Origin: Lysobacter sp. 5GHs7-4
GTDB lineage: Bacteria; Pseudomonadota; Gammaproteobacteria; Xanthomonadales; Xanthomonadaceae
Length of the DNA stretch: 64,000 nucleotides
NCBI RefSeq assembly: GCF_021284765.1
Contig: NZ_CP089924.1
Location: 1,010,001 to 1,074,000, forward strand
Reading direction: 5' to 3'
The position numbers were made by a program, and so were the translations under genes. The notes beneath the pieces were generated by a model that worked only from the letters and a program-made list of their open reading frames with translations, did not search any database and was not told the origin of the DNA. Shown one piece after another: positions 44,125-53,035 of this stretch. How positions within the stretch are numbered: the first letter of the stretch is position 1; each line of letters begins with the position of its first letter.

Positions 44125-45708
44125 CTAGGCCTTGGCCGAAATCGCGCTGAGCTCCTCCAGATCCAGATCCCGTTCCAGCTCACGCAGCGTCGCGTCGTCG
44201 ATATCGCCGGCGCGATGCAGGCGGATGAGCTCCTGGCGGCCGCTGGCGACGGCTTCCAGCACCACGTCGAAATGGGCATGCAGCATCGGCGTGTAGTGCT
44301 CGGTGCGCGCGGCGTAGTCGACGATCGCCACCGACTTGCGCTCGTACTGCGCCAGTAGCTTGGGGTGGATGAGTTCGCCTTCGCTGTCGTAAGCGAGGCC
44401 GCGCACGGTCGCGAACTGTGCCTGGGCCATGGCGGCCTCGGCCTGGCTCATGGTCATGCGCGGCTTCTCGGTTTCCGGTTCTGTCAGGCGCGCCCAGGCG
44501 ATCACGCGGCCCAGCGTGGTGCCCTGTATCAGCACGGTGCCGAGGATGATGGCGAAGGAAGTGACCAGGATGAAGTCGCGGCCCGGGAAACCCTCCGGCA
44601 CGCTCAACGCAAGGGCCAGGGTGACCACGCCGCGGACGCCGGCCCAGCTCAGCACCGTGGAGCCGCGCGCGCCTATGGGTTTGTAACGCCGGATCCCGAG
44701 CCGGTTGCACAGCGTGATCGCCAGGTCGGAGGCGAACACCCAGGCGAAGCGCGCGACGGTGAGTGCGGCCAGGATCGCGAGGATCTGCCAGCCCATGGTC
44801 GCGGCGACGACGCCGAAGCCGCCGCCGCGTTCGACCACGCCGCGCAGCGACAGGCCGATCAGGATGAACACCGAGGCTTCCATCAGGAACACCATGACCG
44901 TCCAGAACGAGGTGCCGCGCATGCGCGTGGAGGCCGATAGCACGATGCTCTGATACCAGCTGGCGATCAGGCCCGTGGTGACGGTGGCCAGGACGCCGGA
45001 GACGTGCAGCGCTTCGCCCAGCAGATAGGACGTCCACGACAGCATCGCGGTGGCGGCGATGATCAGGTATTCGTCGCCGAGGCGGCGCACCAGCTTGACC
45101 CAGACCACGCCCACCACCACGCCGACCAACACGCCGCCCAACGCGAGTACGAAGAAGCTGCCCACGGCTTGGGTGGCGCTGAAGGCGCCGGTGATGCCGG
45201 CGGCTATCGCGAAACGGAACAACACCAGGCCGCTGGCATCATTGAGCAGGCTTTCGCCCTCCAGCAGGATCTGCAGGCGCCGGGGCAGCTTGACCCGTTG
45301 CAGCACGGAGCGCGCCGAGACGGCATCGGGCGGCGAGACGATCGCGCCCAACGCGGCGCAGGCGGCCCAGGGCAGGGACGGGAACAGCAGATGCGTGACC
45401 ACCGCCACGACCACGCAGGTGAACAGCACCGCGCCCACCGCCAGCGAGCCGATGCCGATCAGGTGGCGGCGCAGCTTGCCCAGGGCGATCGACCAGGCGC
45501 CGTCCAGCAGCAGCGGCGGCAGGAAGATGACCAGCACCAGTTCCGGGTCGACGGCGATGGTGGGCAGGCCGGGCACGAACGCGAGCGCCGCGCCTCCGGC
45601 CAGCAAGCCCACCGAGGGCGGCAGGCCCAGTTTGTGGGCCAGATAGTGCAGGGCGATGATCGCCAGGAACATCGCGATCACCAGCTCGAACAGGTGGGTG
45701 GGCTCCAT
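44125..45708 (-). CDS. CPA1-family Na+/H+ antiporter
   Basis: A 527-aa inner-membrane antiporter with 11-12 helices over the first 410 residues. SPPDAVSARSVLQRVKLP and the EGESLLNDASGLVLFRFA helix carry the Asn-Asp ion-binding pair of NhaP/CPA1 transporters. FILIGLSL is the later conserved helix, and WAGVRGVVTLALALSVPEGFPGR is also typical. A soluble C-terminal tail of about 110 residues follows. It should extrude Na+ or K+ in exchange for protons. Confidence 0.92.
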   Translation of the reverse strand: MEPTHLFELVIAMFLAIIALHYLAHKLGLPPSVGLLAGGAALAFVPGLPTIAVDPELVLVIFLPPLLLDGAWSIALGKLRRHLIGIGSLAVGAVLFTCVVVAVVTHLLFPSLPWAACAALGAIVSPPDAVSARSVLQRVKLPRRLQILLEGESLLNDASGLVLFRFAIAAGITGAFSATQAVGSFFVLALGGVLVGVVVGVVWVKLVRRLGDEYLIIAATAMLSWTSYLLGEALHVSGVLATVTTGLIASWYQSIVLSASTRMRGTSFWTVMVFLMEASVFILIGLSLRGVVERGGGFGVVAATMGWQILAILAALTVARFAWVFASDLAITLCNRLGIRRYKPIGARGSTVLSWAGVRGVVTLALALSVPEGFPGRDFILVTSFAIILGTVLIQGTTLGRVIAWARLTEPETEKPRMTMSQAEAAMAQAQFATVRGLAYDSEGELIHPKLLAQYERKSVAIVDYAARTEHYTPMLHAHFDVVLEAVASGRQELIRLHRAGDIDDATLRELERDLDLEELSAISAKA

Positions 45709-45813
45709 GGGCGCTCCTTCGGGCTGAGCTGGCGGCGCCTGAAATAATGGTCTTTCGTCCCAACGGCGTCGATAGCGAGCGGCGGAAATGTCCAGGCGCC
45801 GCCCCAGCCGACG

Positions 45814-45909
45814 TCAGAAGCGGTGCCCGAGCTTGACCAGGAACTGATCGTCGTCGCGCAGCGCCAGCGCCTGATCGAACAGGCCCCAGGCATCGACGCC
45901 CTCATCCTC
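45814..45909 (-). pseudogene. 3' remnant of an outer-membrane barrel gene
   Basis: In one minus-strand frame the sequence ends DAWGLFDQALALRDDDQFLVKLGHRF and a stop. A last strand ending in Phe is the sorting signal of outer-membrane beta-barrels, and third codon positions are G/C from there back for about 30 codons. No start or upstream barrel exists, so it reads as a truncated leftover. Confidence 0.35.
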
Positions 45910-45932
45910 GGTGCGAACTATCCGCCGCGCGA

Positions 45933-46088
45933 CTACACCAGGAACAGGATGCGCGAGGCCATCGCCAGGGCGTGACCGATGTTGGGCAGCGCGATCAGCA
46001 GCAGGCAGGCGGCCAAGGGAATGCCCGCCAACAGCGGCAGCCACAGCGGCGGCAGCGCGCGCGGTAGGTCGTCGCCGATGTCAGCCAT
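45933..46088 (-). CDS. Candidate small membrane protein (51 aa)
   Basis: A 51-aa frame from ATG 46088: polar start MADIGDDLPRALPPLW, then one long hydrophobic stretch (LPLLAGIPLAACLLLIALPNIG) and a short end. Third codon positions are nearly all G or C, as in real genes of this genome. No family recognised. Confidence 0.45.
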   Translation of the reverse strand: MADIGDDLPRALPPLWLPLLAGIPLAACLLLIALPNIGHALAMASRILFLV

Positions 46089-46130
46089 GGCCTGGCGGTC
46101 GCAATAGCGCGGCCGTATGCGGCGGCCGGC

Positions 46131-47342
46131 TTAGCGGCGCGCCATGCATTGCTGCATCGCGGTGCGGGCCTTGGCGCCGCCTTCGATCTGCATGTCCAGC
46201 ACGCGCTTGCCGTCCAGGACGATGCTCAGCGGCGAGCGATCGGAGAGCGAGGCGATGGTAGCCGACAGGTCGGTCGGCATCAGCAGCACGGATTCGTTTT
46301 CCACGCCGGTCGGCAGATGGAACACGCGTACGCTCGTGTCGCCGCGATCGCCGCTCATGGTTACCGTGGTTTCGCGCGCTTCGCGTGTCGGCGGCACGGC
46401 CTTGCTGGACAGCATCAGCGCGCCGCGCGGATCGGTTTGGGTCGGGCCGACGAACAGCACGCGCTGATCGTCGCGCAAGTAGGTCAGCGAACAGCCCTTG
46501 CCCTTCTTGTCGCCGGTGCGCAGCAGCCACGAGCCTTGCGCGGAGTAGTGGACCTTGCGGATGCCCGGGATGTCCGGCAGCTTACCCATCACGTCGATGG
46601 GCGGCCCCACGCCCACGCCGGCGTCGGGCACGCCGCGTTTGGGCACGGGCACCGTGGAGTTGGGCGGGAAGTCGTACTCCTTGAACACGCCCTCGCGATC
46701 GAAATCCTCGCGCAGCATCGCCGCCGCGATCAACGGTTCCGCACGGACCTGCGCGTGGTACACCTTGTGCAGGCTGCAGCTGGCGCCCTGGCTTTTGCAG
46801 ACCGCCTTGAGTTCCTTCCAGGTCTGCTTGGCGTCGGCGCCGGCGGCGGCGCGCATCTTGCCCTGCTTGTCGCGTGCGACCACCACCGCGACGTTGGCGC
46901 CGGAATACAGCACGCTGCAGCCGCCGCCCATGGTCTTGTTGCAGGCGTCCAGCACCACGGCCTCGGCCGCTTCCAGGCGGTACTGGCCCAACGTGGCCCA
47001 GACCTCCGCAATGCCAGGATGACCAGCCACCGCAACGTAGTTGTTGACGGCGGTTTCGGGTTCGTAGCGGCTGCTGCCCGATGAGCCCGATCCGCCGCCA
47101 CCGGAGCCGGGTGTGCCGGGTCCGGACGGAGCCGGTGCGCAGACGGGGATCAGGCCGATCCCGTGCGAGCCGCCGGTGGTGCCGATCTGCACCTCGCCAG
47201 GTCCGGGGCCGCCGCCGCAGGGATAGCCCTGGGCGCGCGACGCAGCGGGAAACACGGCGATCGCCAAGGCGGTCAGTGCGGCGGCCAACCAGATCCCATT
47301 CGGAATCGGCAGCCGCACATGGGCGGGACGGTAGTGGGTCAT
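46131..47342 (-). CDS. DUF4189 domain exported protein
   Basis: A 403-aa protein with a signal peptide (LAAALTALAIAVFPAASRAQG), a Gly/Ser-rich linker (GTPGSGGGGSGSSGSS), and a DUF4189-type domain (YVAVAGHPGIAEVWATLGQYRLEAAEAVVLDACNKTMGGGCSVL). An additional C-terminal domain of about 200 residues (from FPPNSTVPVPKRG) ends MQIEGGAKARTAMQQCMARR. Function unknown; DUF4189 proteins are common in Lysobacter and Xanthomonas secreted repertoires. Confidence 0.8.
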   Translation of the reverse strand: MTHYRPAHVRLPIPNGIWLAAALTALAIAVFPAASRAQGYPCGGGPGPGEVQIGTTGGSHGIGLIPVCAPAPSGPGTPGSGGGGSGSSGSSRYEPETAVNNYVAVAGHPGIAEVWATLGQYRLEAAEAVVLDACNKTMGGGCSVLYSGANVAVVVARDKQGKMRAAAGADAKQTWKELKAVCKSQGASCSLHKVYHAQVRAEPLIAAAMLREDFDREGVFKEYDFPPNSTVPVPKRGVPDAGVGVGPPIDVMGKLPDIPGIRKVHYSAQGSWLLRTGDKKGKGCSLTYLRDDQRVLFVGPTQTDPRGALMLSSKAVPPTREARETTVTMSGDRGDTSVRVFHLPTGVENESVLLMPTDLSATIASLSDRSPLSIVLDGKRVLDMQIEGGAKARTAMQQCMARR

Positions 47343-47572
47343 CGGGCCTCCTGGGCGCGCGCACGGAACGCGGGTGTCGCCGGGCCGCTTCCATGCGTGC
47401 GCAAGCCCCGGTGCGCGTCATCATCGGTGAAGAACGGGGACGGCGCCAGGAGGCCTGGGCGCCTCAGCGGAGCGCCACGAAAGGCAGGAGGTCGGGCCTT
47501 CGCAGCGCCGGCGCCATCTCGTCGTGCGCTAACGCGACGGCGCGAAGAAAGCCCGCTAGGCCGATCCGCTAA

Positions 47573-49123
47573 TTACAACTGCGATTCGATCGGCAGCCAG
47601 CCCAGCACGCGCGCCGTCGCGCGCAGCATCGGTCCGGCGTCGGGTTCGCGGTCCAGCTTGAGCGGCGGCCGGCTGGTTTCGTCCAACCACACCAGTCGGT
47701 CGTCGTCGCGCAGCAGCCGGTAGCTCAACGCGGGCGTAATCAGGCGCTCGTACTCGCGGCGCACCGACGCGCCCAGCTCGGCGTCGTCGAACAGCACGCC
47801 CATCTCGGTGTTGAGTTCGGCCGAGCGCGGGTCGAGGTTGAAGGAGCCGACGAATCCGCGCCGGCCGTCGACCACGAAGGCCTTGGTGTGCAGGCTGGCG
47901 CCGCTGCTGCCGAACAGGCTGCTGGCCGCGGGCGGTCCGCTGCGGCGGATCTCGTACAGGCGCACGCCGCCGGCGAGCAGGCGCTCGCGGTAGCGCGCAT
48001 AGCCGCTGTGCACCGCCGGGACGTCGTTGGCAGCCAGGGAATTGGTCACCACGCCGACCTGCGCGCCCTTGCGCACCAGTCCCACCAGCCCGTCGGTGCC
48101 TTCGTCGCCGGGCACGAAGTAGGGCGAGATCAACAGCGCTTCCTGCTCGGTGGCGGCAAGCTTGGCGATCAGCTGATTCACCAGCCAATCGTCGCCACCG
48201 TCGCCGCGCTTGCGCACCGGATCGGCCACCACGCGCACGCCGTCGCTCCAGTGGATGTGGGTGTCCCAGGGTATGCCCAGCAGCGGCGAGCGCCAGACCC
48301 GTTGCAGGTAACGCTTGGCCTGGGCGCTCTTGGCGGCATCGTCCAGACCGGCGACGTAGGCCTGCAACGCCACGGGGTCCGCTTCGCCCAGCGCGGCGAT
48401 GGGCACCACCGCCTCGCTGTTCCAATAGCGGTCGAAGATAGCGCTGGCGTCGGCCGCCGCCGGTCCCGCCAGCAGCAGATCGAGGTCGCGGAAGTTCACG
48501 TTGGCGTGGGCGTCGAAGTACTCGTCGCCGATGTTGCGCCCGCCGACCACCGCCACCCGTCCGTCGGCGATCCAGGCCTTGTTGTGCATGCGGCGGTTGA
48601 TGCTGAAGAAGCGCTGCGCCATCTCGCGCAGGCGCTTGAGTCCGCTGCGATTGCGGAACGGGTTGTACAGGCGGATCTCGATATTGGGGTGCGCGTCCAG
48701 CACCATCAGCGCTGGATCGAGGCCCTTGGTGTTGATGTCGTCCAGCAGCAGGCGCACGCGCACGCCGCGCTCGGCGGCGGCGTAGACCTCGCGACCGAGC
48801 AGGCCGCCAACCAGGTCGTCGTGCCACATGTAGTACTGCAGATCGAGGCTGCGGCCGCTGGCGCGCGCGCTGGACGCGCGTGCGGCGAACGCTTCCAGGC
48901 CGCCGGGTATCACCAGCACGCCGGTCTTGCCCGGATGCGCCGCCAGCCGTGGCGCCAGCTCGCGGTCGATCGGAGTCTGCGCCGCTTGCAGGGGCAAGGT
49001 AGTGCTGGGCGCGCCGGTGGCGCGCGGCATCAGCCGGTCGGCCAGCAACACGCCGCTGACCACCAGCACCAACAAGGCGAACAGGCCCCAGCCCAGCCAG
49101 CGCAAGGACTTACGGATCGGCAT
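47573..49123 (-). CDS. Phospholipase D family protein (cardiolipin synthase C-like)
   Basis: A 516-aa protein with an N-terminal membrane anchor (WGLFALLVLVVSGVLLADRL) and two HKD motifs: HNKAWIADGRVAVVGGRN and HTKAFVVDGRRGFVGSFN, each followed by the conserved Gly-x-x-Asn. ISPYFVPGDEGT lies between them. Length and motif pattern match ClsC-type enzymes, which make cardiolipin; other phospholipase D activities are possible. The gap to the DUF4189 gene (47343-47572) shows no gene. Confidence 0.88.
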   Translation of the reverse strand: MPIRKSLRWLGWGLFALLVLVVSGVLLADRLMPRATGAPSTTLPLQAAQTPIDRELAPRLAAHPGKTGVLVIPGGLEAFAARASSARASGRSLDLQYYMWHDDLVGGLLGREVYAAAERGVRVRLLLDDINTKGLDPALMVLDAHPNIEIRLYNPFRNRSGLKRLREMAQRFFSINRRMHNKAWIADGRVAVVGGRNIGDEYFDAHANVNFRDLDLLLAGPAAADASAIFDRYWNSEAVVPIAALGEADPVALQAYVAGLDDAAKSAQAKRYLQRVWRSPLLGIPWDTHIHWSDGVRVVADPVRKRGDGGDDWLVNQLIAKLAATEQEALLISPYFVPGDEGTDGLVGLVRKGAQVGVVTNSLAANDVPAVHSGYARYRERLLAGGVRLYEIRRSGPPAASSLFGSSGASLHTKAFVVDGRRGFVGSFNLDPRSAELNTEMGVLFDDAELGASVRREYERLITPALSYRLLRDDDRLVWLDETSRPPLKLDREPDAGPMLRATARVLGWLPIESQL

Positions 49124-49207
49124 CGGATCTCCTGGCGTAGCGGCCTGCGATGCGTCAGATGGTGCCGCAAAACCCGCGGCGATGGTGCGCCACGAACCGC
49201 GTCGGCA

Positions 49208-49693
49208 TCAGGCCCGTTGCAGCAACGCCAGTACGAAGCTGGCGCTGGCGACTGCACAGGCCAGGGTGCGCACGTGGTTCCAGCGCGTCCAGTCGCGCCG
49301 ATAACGCTGCCATACCGGCAGCGCCGCGTCGCCGGCGGAATCGACCGCGGCCAGCGCATTGTTGAGCGGCACGTTGAGCGCGACGGTACACACGAACATG
49401 CCGACGAAATGCACTGCGCCGCCGAGCAGCATGGCCGCGGCGCCGGGCGCGTCCCAGCGGGCCATCGCGATGCCGGCCAGGATCAGGCCGGCCAAGGTAG
49501 TGATCCAGAACAGCGGCATGAACCACGAGCGCAGGATCACGCGGTTGATCGCGTTCATCGCGGCGATGCCGGCGGCGGGCGCGATCGCGGCTAGGGCGCG
49601 CATGATGAAGCTCGAGAAGGCGAAGAACACGCCGCCGAGCAGGCCGCAGCCGATCGCGCCTATCCAGAGCGAGGCGGTGATAGCGGTGTCCAT
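49208..49693 (-). CDS. DUF1772 (anthrone-oxygenase-like) membrane protein
   Basis: A 161-aa protein with four membrane helices. GGVFFAFSSFIMRALAAI in the first half and VHFVGMFVCTVALNVPLNNAL then WTRWNHVRTLACAVASASF in the second are the DUF1772 signature. Members include fungal anthrone oxygenase, but most bacterial ones are of unknown role. Confidence 0.88.
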   Translation of the reverse strand: MDTAITASLWIGAIGCGLLGGVFFAFSSFIMRALAAIAPAAGIAAMNAINRVILRSWFMPLFWITTLAGLILAGIAMARWDAPGAAAMLLGGAVHFVGMFVCTVALNVPLNNALAAVDSAGDAALPVWQRYRRDWTRWNHVRTLACAVASASFVLALLQRA

Positions 49694-49738
49694 GCGGGCG
49701 TCTCCGGGCGCGGCAGGGCGCGCCGCAAGCAGCCGATC

Positions 49739-50752
49739 CTAGCGCGCGCGGTCGCCGTCCGCCTGTTTCTTGCGGGTGCCGGCGGCTTGCGGCGTCAGGC
49801 GATAGGGCACCAGGTACAGCTCCATGCTTTGCGCGCCGTCGCGCTGGGCGGAGTAGGCGAGGCGATCGCGTCGCGACCAGTCCAGCATCGGTCCGTAGCT
49901 GTCGGTCTCGCGGCTGTTCACGCTGAGCGGGAGCAGGCGGCCCGCCTCGTAGCGCTCGCCGTGGGCTGTCGCCAGGTAGAGATCGACGCGGTCGGTGCGG
50001 AAGTCCTGCGCGCGCGAGTAGACGATGCTGCGGTCGTCGGACAGATAGCTGGCGTCGAAATCGTGGGCGCTGGTGTTGATGCCGCCTTCAAGGCGATGCG
50101 CGGCAGCGAAGCCATCGCCCGCGCGACGCGCGACGTAGAGATCCAGGCCGCCGGCGCCACCGGCACGGTCGCTGGAAAACAGCAGACGCTGGCCGTCGGC
50201 CGATAGCATCGGCGCGTATTCCTTGGCGGCGCTGTTGACCGTGGCACCTAGATGTTCTGGCTCGCCGAAGCCGGTGGCGGTGACCGCGACGCGCCACAGG
50301 TCGTCGGCGCCCAGTCCGCCGGGACGGTCGGAGCAGAAGTACACGCTGCGGCCGTCGGCGGAAAACGCCGGATCGAAATCGCGGCCCGGCGAGTTGAACG
50401 GCACCGGCTCGGCCGCGCCCCAGCCCTGTGCGCCGCGACGCGACAGCCAGATGTCGTAACCGCCCGCGCCGCCCGGCCGGTCGCGGCTGAACCACAAGGC
50501 GGTGCGCCCGTCGGGACTGAGGGTGAGGCGGATCTCGGCGTAGCCGGTGGACGCGATGCCGGGCGCGAACAGCTGCGGAGCGCTGGGGAACTCGATGCCG
50601 GGCTCGGCGCCGGCAGCCGACGGCGGGTGCGACGCGGTGGCCTGGTCGTTGTCCGCGGCGGCCGGGCCTGTCACGGCGGCGAGCGTCAGCGCGCAGGCGT
50701 AGGCGCAGCGCCGCCATGTCGCGACGCGGGTGCTCATTGAACGCTTGCTCAT
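49739..50752 (-). CDS. PD40/TolB-like beta-propeller protein
   Basis: A 337-aa exported protein from ATG 50752, whose first bases overlap the stop of the upstream gene (ATGA). Signal peptide: WRRCAYACALTLAAVTGPAAA. At least five PD40-type repeats follow (LTLSPDGRTALWFSRDRPGGAGGYDIWLSRR; PAFSADGRSVYFCSDRPGGLGADDLW; PMLSADGQRLLFSSDRAGGAGGLDLYVARR), the beta-propeller seen in TolB and OmpA-associated proteins. The upstream in-frame extension is a shadow of the neighbour and was dropped. Confidence 0.85.
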   Translation of the reverse strand: MSKRSMSTRVATWRRCAYACALTLAAVTGPAAADNDQATASHPPSAAGAEPGIEFPSAPQLFAPGIASTGYAEIRLTLSPDGRTALWFSRDRPGGAGGYDIWLSRRGAQGWGAAEPVPFNSPGRDFDPAFSADGRSVYFCSDRPGGLGADDLWRVAVTATGFGEPEHLGATVNSAAKEYAPMLSADGQRLLFSSDRAGGAGGLDLYVARRAGDGFAAAHRLEGGINTSAHDFDASYLSDDRSIVYSRAQDFRTDRVDLYLATAHGERYEAGRLLPLSVNSRETDSYGPMLDWSRRDRLAYSAQRDGAQSMELYLVPYRLTPQAAGTRKKQADGDRAR

Positions 50753-51894
50753 GCCTTGCGCTCGAAATCGCTGGTCCAGTTGGTTTCCCAGGTCTTGCCG
50801 CCATCGTCGGAACAGGCCTGCTCCCAGCGCGCCGAGCGCGCGGTGATGCGCGACCACAGCACGCGGGTCTTGATCGGTTTGCCGTCCAAGGTGTCGTCGC
50901 CGATGAAGGTGCCCACGCCGTCGGCTGCGAAGCCGCCGCGCACGGGCGGCGCGATCGAGGTCGGCGTGCGGCCGTCCAGCCACCAGCTCAGCCATTGCTT
51001 CGCTTTGGGGTCGTAGGAGCGCAGGCCGATGCCGCGTACCGTCCCGCTGGGGAACTCGAACACGTTGTCGCCGACGTTGCCGTGGCCGCCCAGCACCGGC
51101 CAGTTACGCAGCGTGCCGCCGAACTGGTCCCAGTCCTGACTGCCGACCAGGCGCTTGCGCAGGCGGCGGTGGCTGACCTGCCAGTCGCCGACCAGGAAAT
51201 CGAAATCGCGCGGTGCGTCGTCGGCCCTGGCCAGCGGCGTGGGCCGTGCCGCGGTGCGGGTGAAGTAGTTGCGCCAGTTCACCTCCCAACTGGCGCCGTC
51301 GTCGGGCGAGAACGCCTGTTCCCACCAAGGCTCCCGGCCGTGGACCTCGTGCCAGCGGAAGCGCATCACGATCGGCTTGCCGCGCAAGGTATCGCGGCCG
51401 ACGAACTCGCCGTCGTCGCCGTGGAAACGGCCGCGCACCGGCGGATCGATATGCGTCGGATTGCGCCCGTCCAGCCACCAGATCGCCCACTGATCGCTGG
51501 CGGGGTCGTAGGCGCGCACGGTCATGCCGCGGTAGCGGTCGCCGGGCAGCTCGACGATGTTGTCGTCGACGCTGCCCAGGCCGCCCAGCGCCAGCCAGCA
51601 GGCGCTGCTGCCGGCGAAGTCCTGCCAGTCCTGGCTGCCGGTCAGGCGTTCCTTCAGGCGCCGGTGGCGCACGTCCCAGTTGCCGACCAGCCAGCGCCAG
51701 TCGTCGCTGTGCGGGCCCAGGCCGGCGGCGGCCGGCGCCGCGGATGTGGCCAGGCTCCAGGCGGGCAGTGCCAGCGCGGCGGCGCCGGCCAGGCCCAGGC
51801 CGACGAAGCGGCGGCGCGCGGGCGAACGGGGGCCGAGTGCGTCGTCGGCTGCGCTGGAGGGAGCGGACTGGGGCGAATCGGGGAGGAGGGGCAT
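50749..51894 (-). CDS. Exported protein with two copies of a DUF1579-like domain
   Basis: A 381-aa protein with a twin-arginine-like signal (ARRRFVGLGLAGAAALALPAW). The mature part is a tandem duplication: residues about 65-215 (WRWLVGNWDVRHRRLKERLTGSQDWQDFAG ... WWLDGRNPTHIDPPVRGRFHGDDGEFVGRDTL) and about 230-375 (FLVGDWQVSHRRLRKRLVGSQDWDQFGG ... WWLDGRTPTSIAPPVRGGF). The repeats are close enough to be read by eye. The overlap with the PD40 gene suggests the two proteins act together. Confidence 0.82.
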   Translation of the reverse strand: MPLLPDSPQSAPSSAADDALGPRSPARRRFVGLGLAGAAALALPAWSLATSAAPAAAGLGPHSDDWRWLVGNWDVRHRRLKERLTGSQDWQDFAGSSACWLALGGLGSVDDNIVELPGDRYRGMTVRAYDPASDQWAIWWLDGRNPTHIDPPVRGRFHGDDGEFVGRDTLRGKPIVMRFRWHEVHGREPWWEQAFSPDDGASWEVNWRNYFTRTAARPTPLARADDAPRDFDFLVGDWQVSHRRLRKRLVGSQDWDQFGGTLRNWPVLGGHGNVGDNVFEFPSGTVRGIGLRSYDPKAKQWLSWWLDGRTPTSIAPPVRGGFAADGVGTFIGDDTLDGKPIKTRVLWSRITARSARWEQACSDDGGKTWETNWTSDFERKA

Positions 51895-51996
51895 GCGCAG
51901 TCCGTGTGCCGATGGGCGAGGGTGGAGGCGGTCAGGATGGGCCGCGACGGGCGCGGTTGACGACCCGAATTCGCGGCGGCAGGCTAAGTCCTACTT

Positions 51997-52935
51997 ATGG
52001 TCCAGCCGCATCGATTCCCCTCCCTGTCCGCGATCCGGGCCTTCGAATCGGCGGCCCGCCTGGGCAGCTTCGCCAAGGCCGCGCAGGAGCTGGACACCAC
52101 GGCGGCCTCGGTCAGCTATCACGTACGCCGGCTCGAGGAGCAGATCGGCGTGGCCCTGTTCCGGCGCCATCCGCACCGGGTCGAACTGACCGAGTCGGGC
52201 GAACTGGTCGCGCGCGAGGCCATCGCCGCGTTCGCCGCCTTGCGCGCTAGCTTCATCCGCGCGGTCGATATCGACGAGTCGCGGCTGTCGCTGACCACCC
52301 TGCCGACGCTGGGCACCAGCTGGCTTACGCCCAAACTGGGGCGCTTCCGCGCGCGCCATGCGCAGATCGCGTTGGAACTGGACTTGTCGGTGGACGCGCA
52401 GGACCTGGGCGTCGGCCGCTACGACCTGGCGATCCGCAACGGCCACGGCCGCTGGCCCGGGTTGCAGGCGGTGGAGCTGTTCCCGGCCATCTTCATGCCC
52501 TTGTGCGCGCCCGCGTTGCGCGCGGCTGCGGCCGAACTCGGCGATCCGCGCCGGCCCTTGTCGGTGCCCTTGCTGGGGCGGCCGGATTGGTGGGCGCTGT
52601 GGTATCGCGCGCAGGGCCATGCCGAGGCGGCACCGCCCGGCGGCTTCGGCACGCATCTGTCGGCCGAGCACCTGGACGTGGCAGCGGCGGTCGCCGGCCA
52701 CGGCATCGCGATCGGTTCGCCGATCCTGTTCCGCAACGAACTCGACGCCGGCCGCCTGGTGCCCGCGCACGATTTCGTCGCCGGCGACGGGCGCGCGTTC
52801 TGGCTCACTTATCCCAGCGCACGTCAGCACAGCCGCAAGATCGCGCATTTCCGGCAATGGCTGGGCGAGGAGGTCGCACGCGACCGCGACGCGGCGCAGG
52901 CCTATCTGCGGCGCGCGGTGATCGTCGAGCCCTGA
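51997..52935 (+). CDS. LysR-family transcriptional regulator (GcvA-like)
   Basis: A 312-aa regulator with an N-terminal winged helix (FPSLSAIRAFESAARLGSFAKAAQELDTTAASVSYHVRRLEEQIGVALF) and a periplasmic-binding-protein-like sensor domain. The FPSLSAIRAFE start is typical of the GcvA subgroup. It is divergent from the DUF1579-like/PD40 operon, with a 102-bp shared promoter region, so that operon is its likely target. Confidence 0.93.
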   Translation: MVQPHRFPSLSAIRAFESAARLGSFAKAAQELDTTAASVSYHVRRLEEQIGVALFRRHPHRVELTESGELVAREAIAAFAALRASFIRAVDIDESRLSLTTLPTLGTSWLTPKLGRFRARHAQIALELDLSVDAQDLGVGRYDLAIRNGHGRWPGLQAVELFPAIFMPLCAPALRAAAAELGDPRRPLSVPLLGRPDWWALWYRAQGHAEAAPPGGFGTHLSAEHLDVAAAVAGHGIAIGSPILFRNELDAGRLVPAHDFVAGDGRAFWLTYPSARQHSRKIAHFRQWLGEEVARDRDAAQAYLRRAVIVEP

Positions 52936-52986
52936 GTTTCATCCGGTGCGCCGCCTAGCGGTCGTGCGGCATCGGCTCATGCAAAG

Positions 52987-53014
52987 AAAAGCCCGGCATT
53001 GGCCGGGCTTTTCG
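52987..53014. terminator. Bidirectional rho-independent terminator
   Basis: AAAAGCCCGGC and GCCGGGCTTTT are perfectly paired around ATTG, between the convergent LysR and btuB genes. T-runs exist on both strands, so it serves both. Confidence 0.9.
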
Positions 53015-53035
53015 GGTGACGCATCGATGGCAGGT

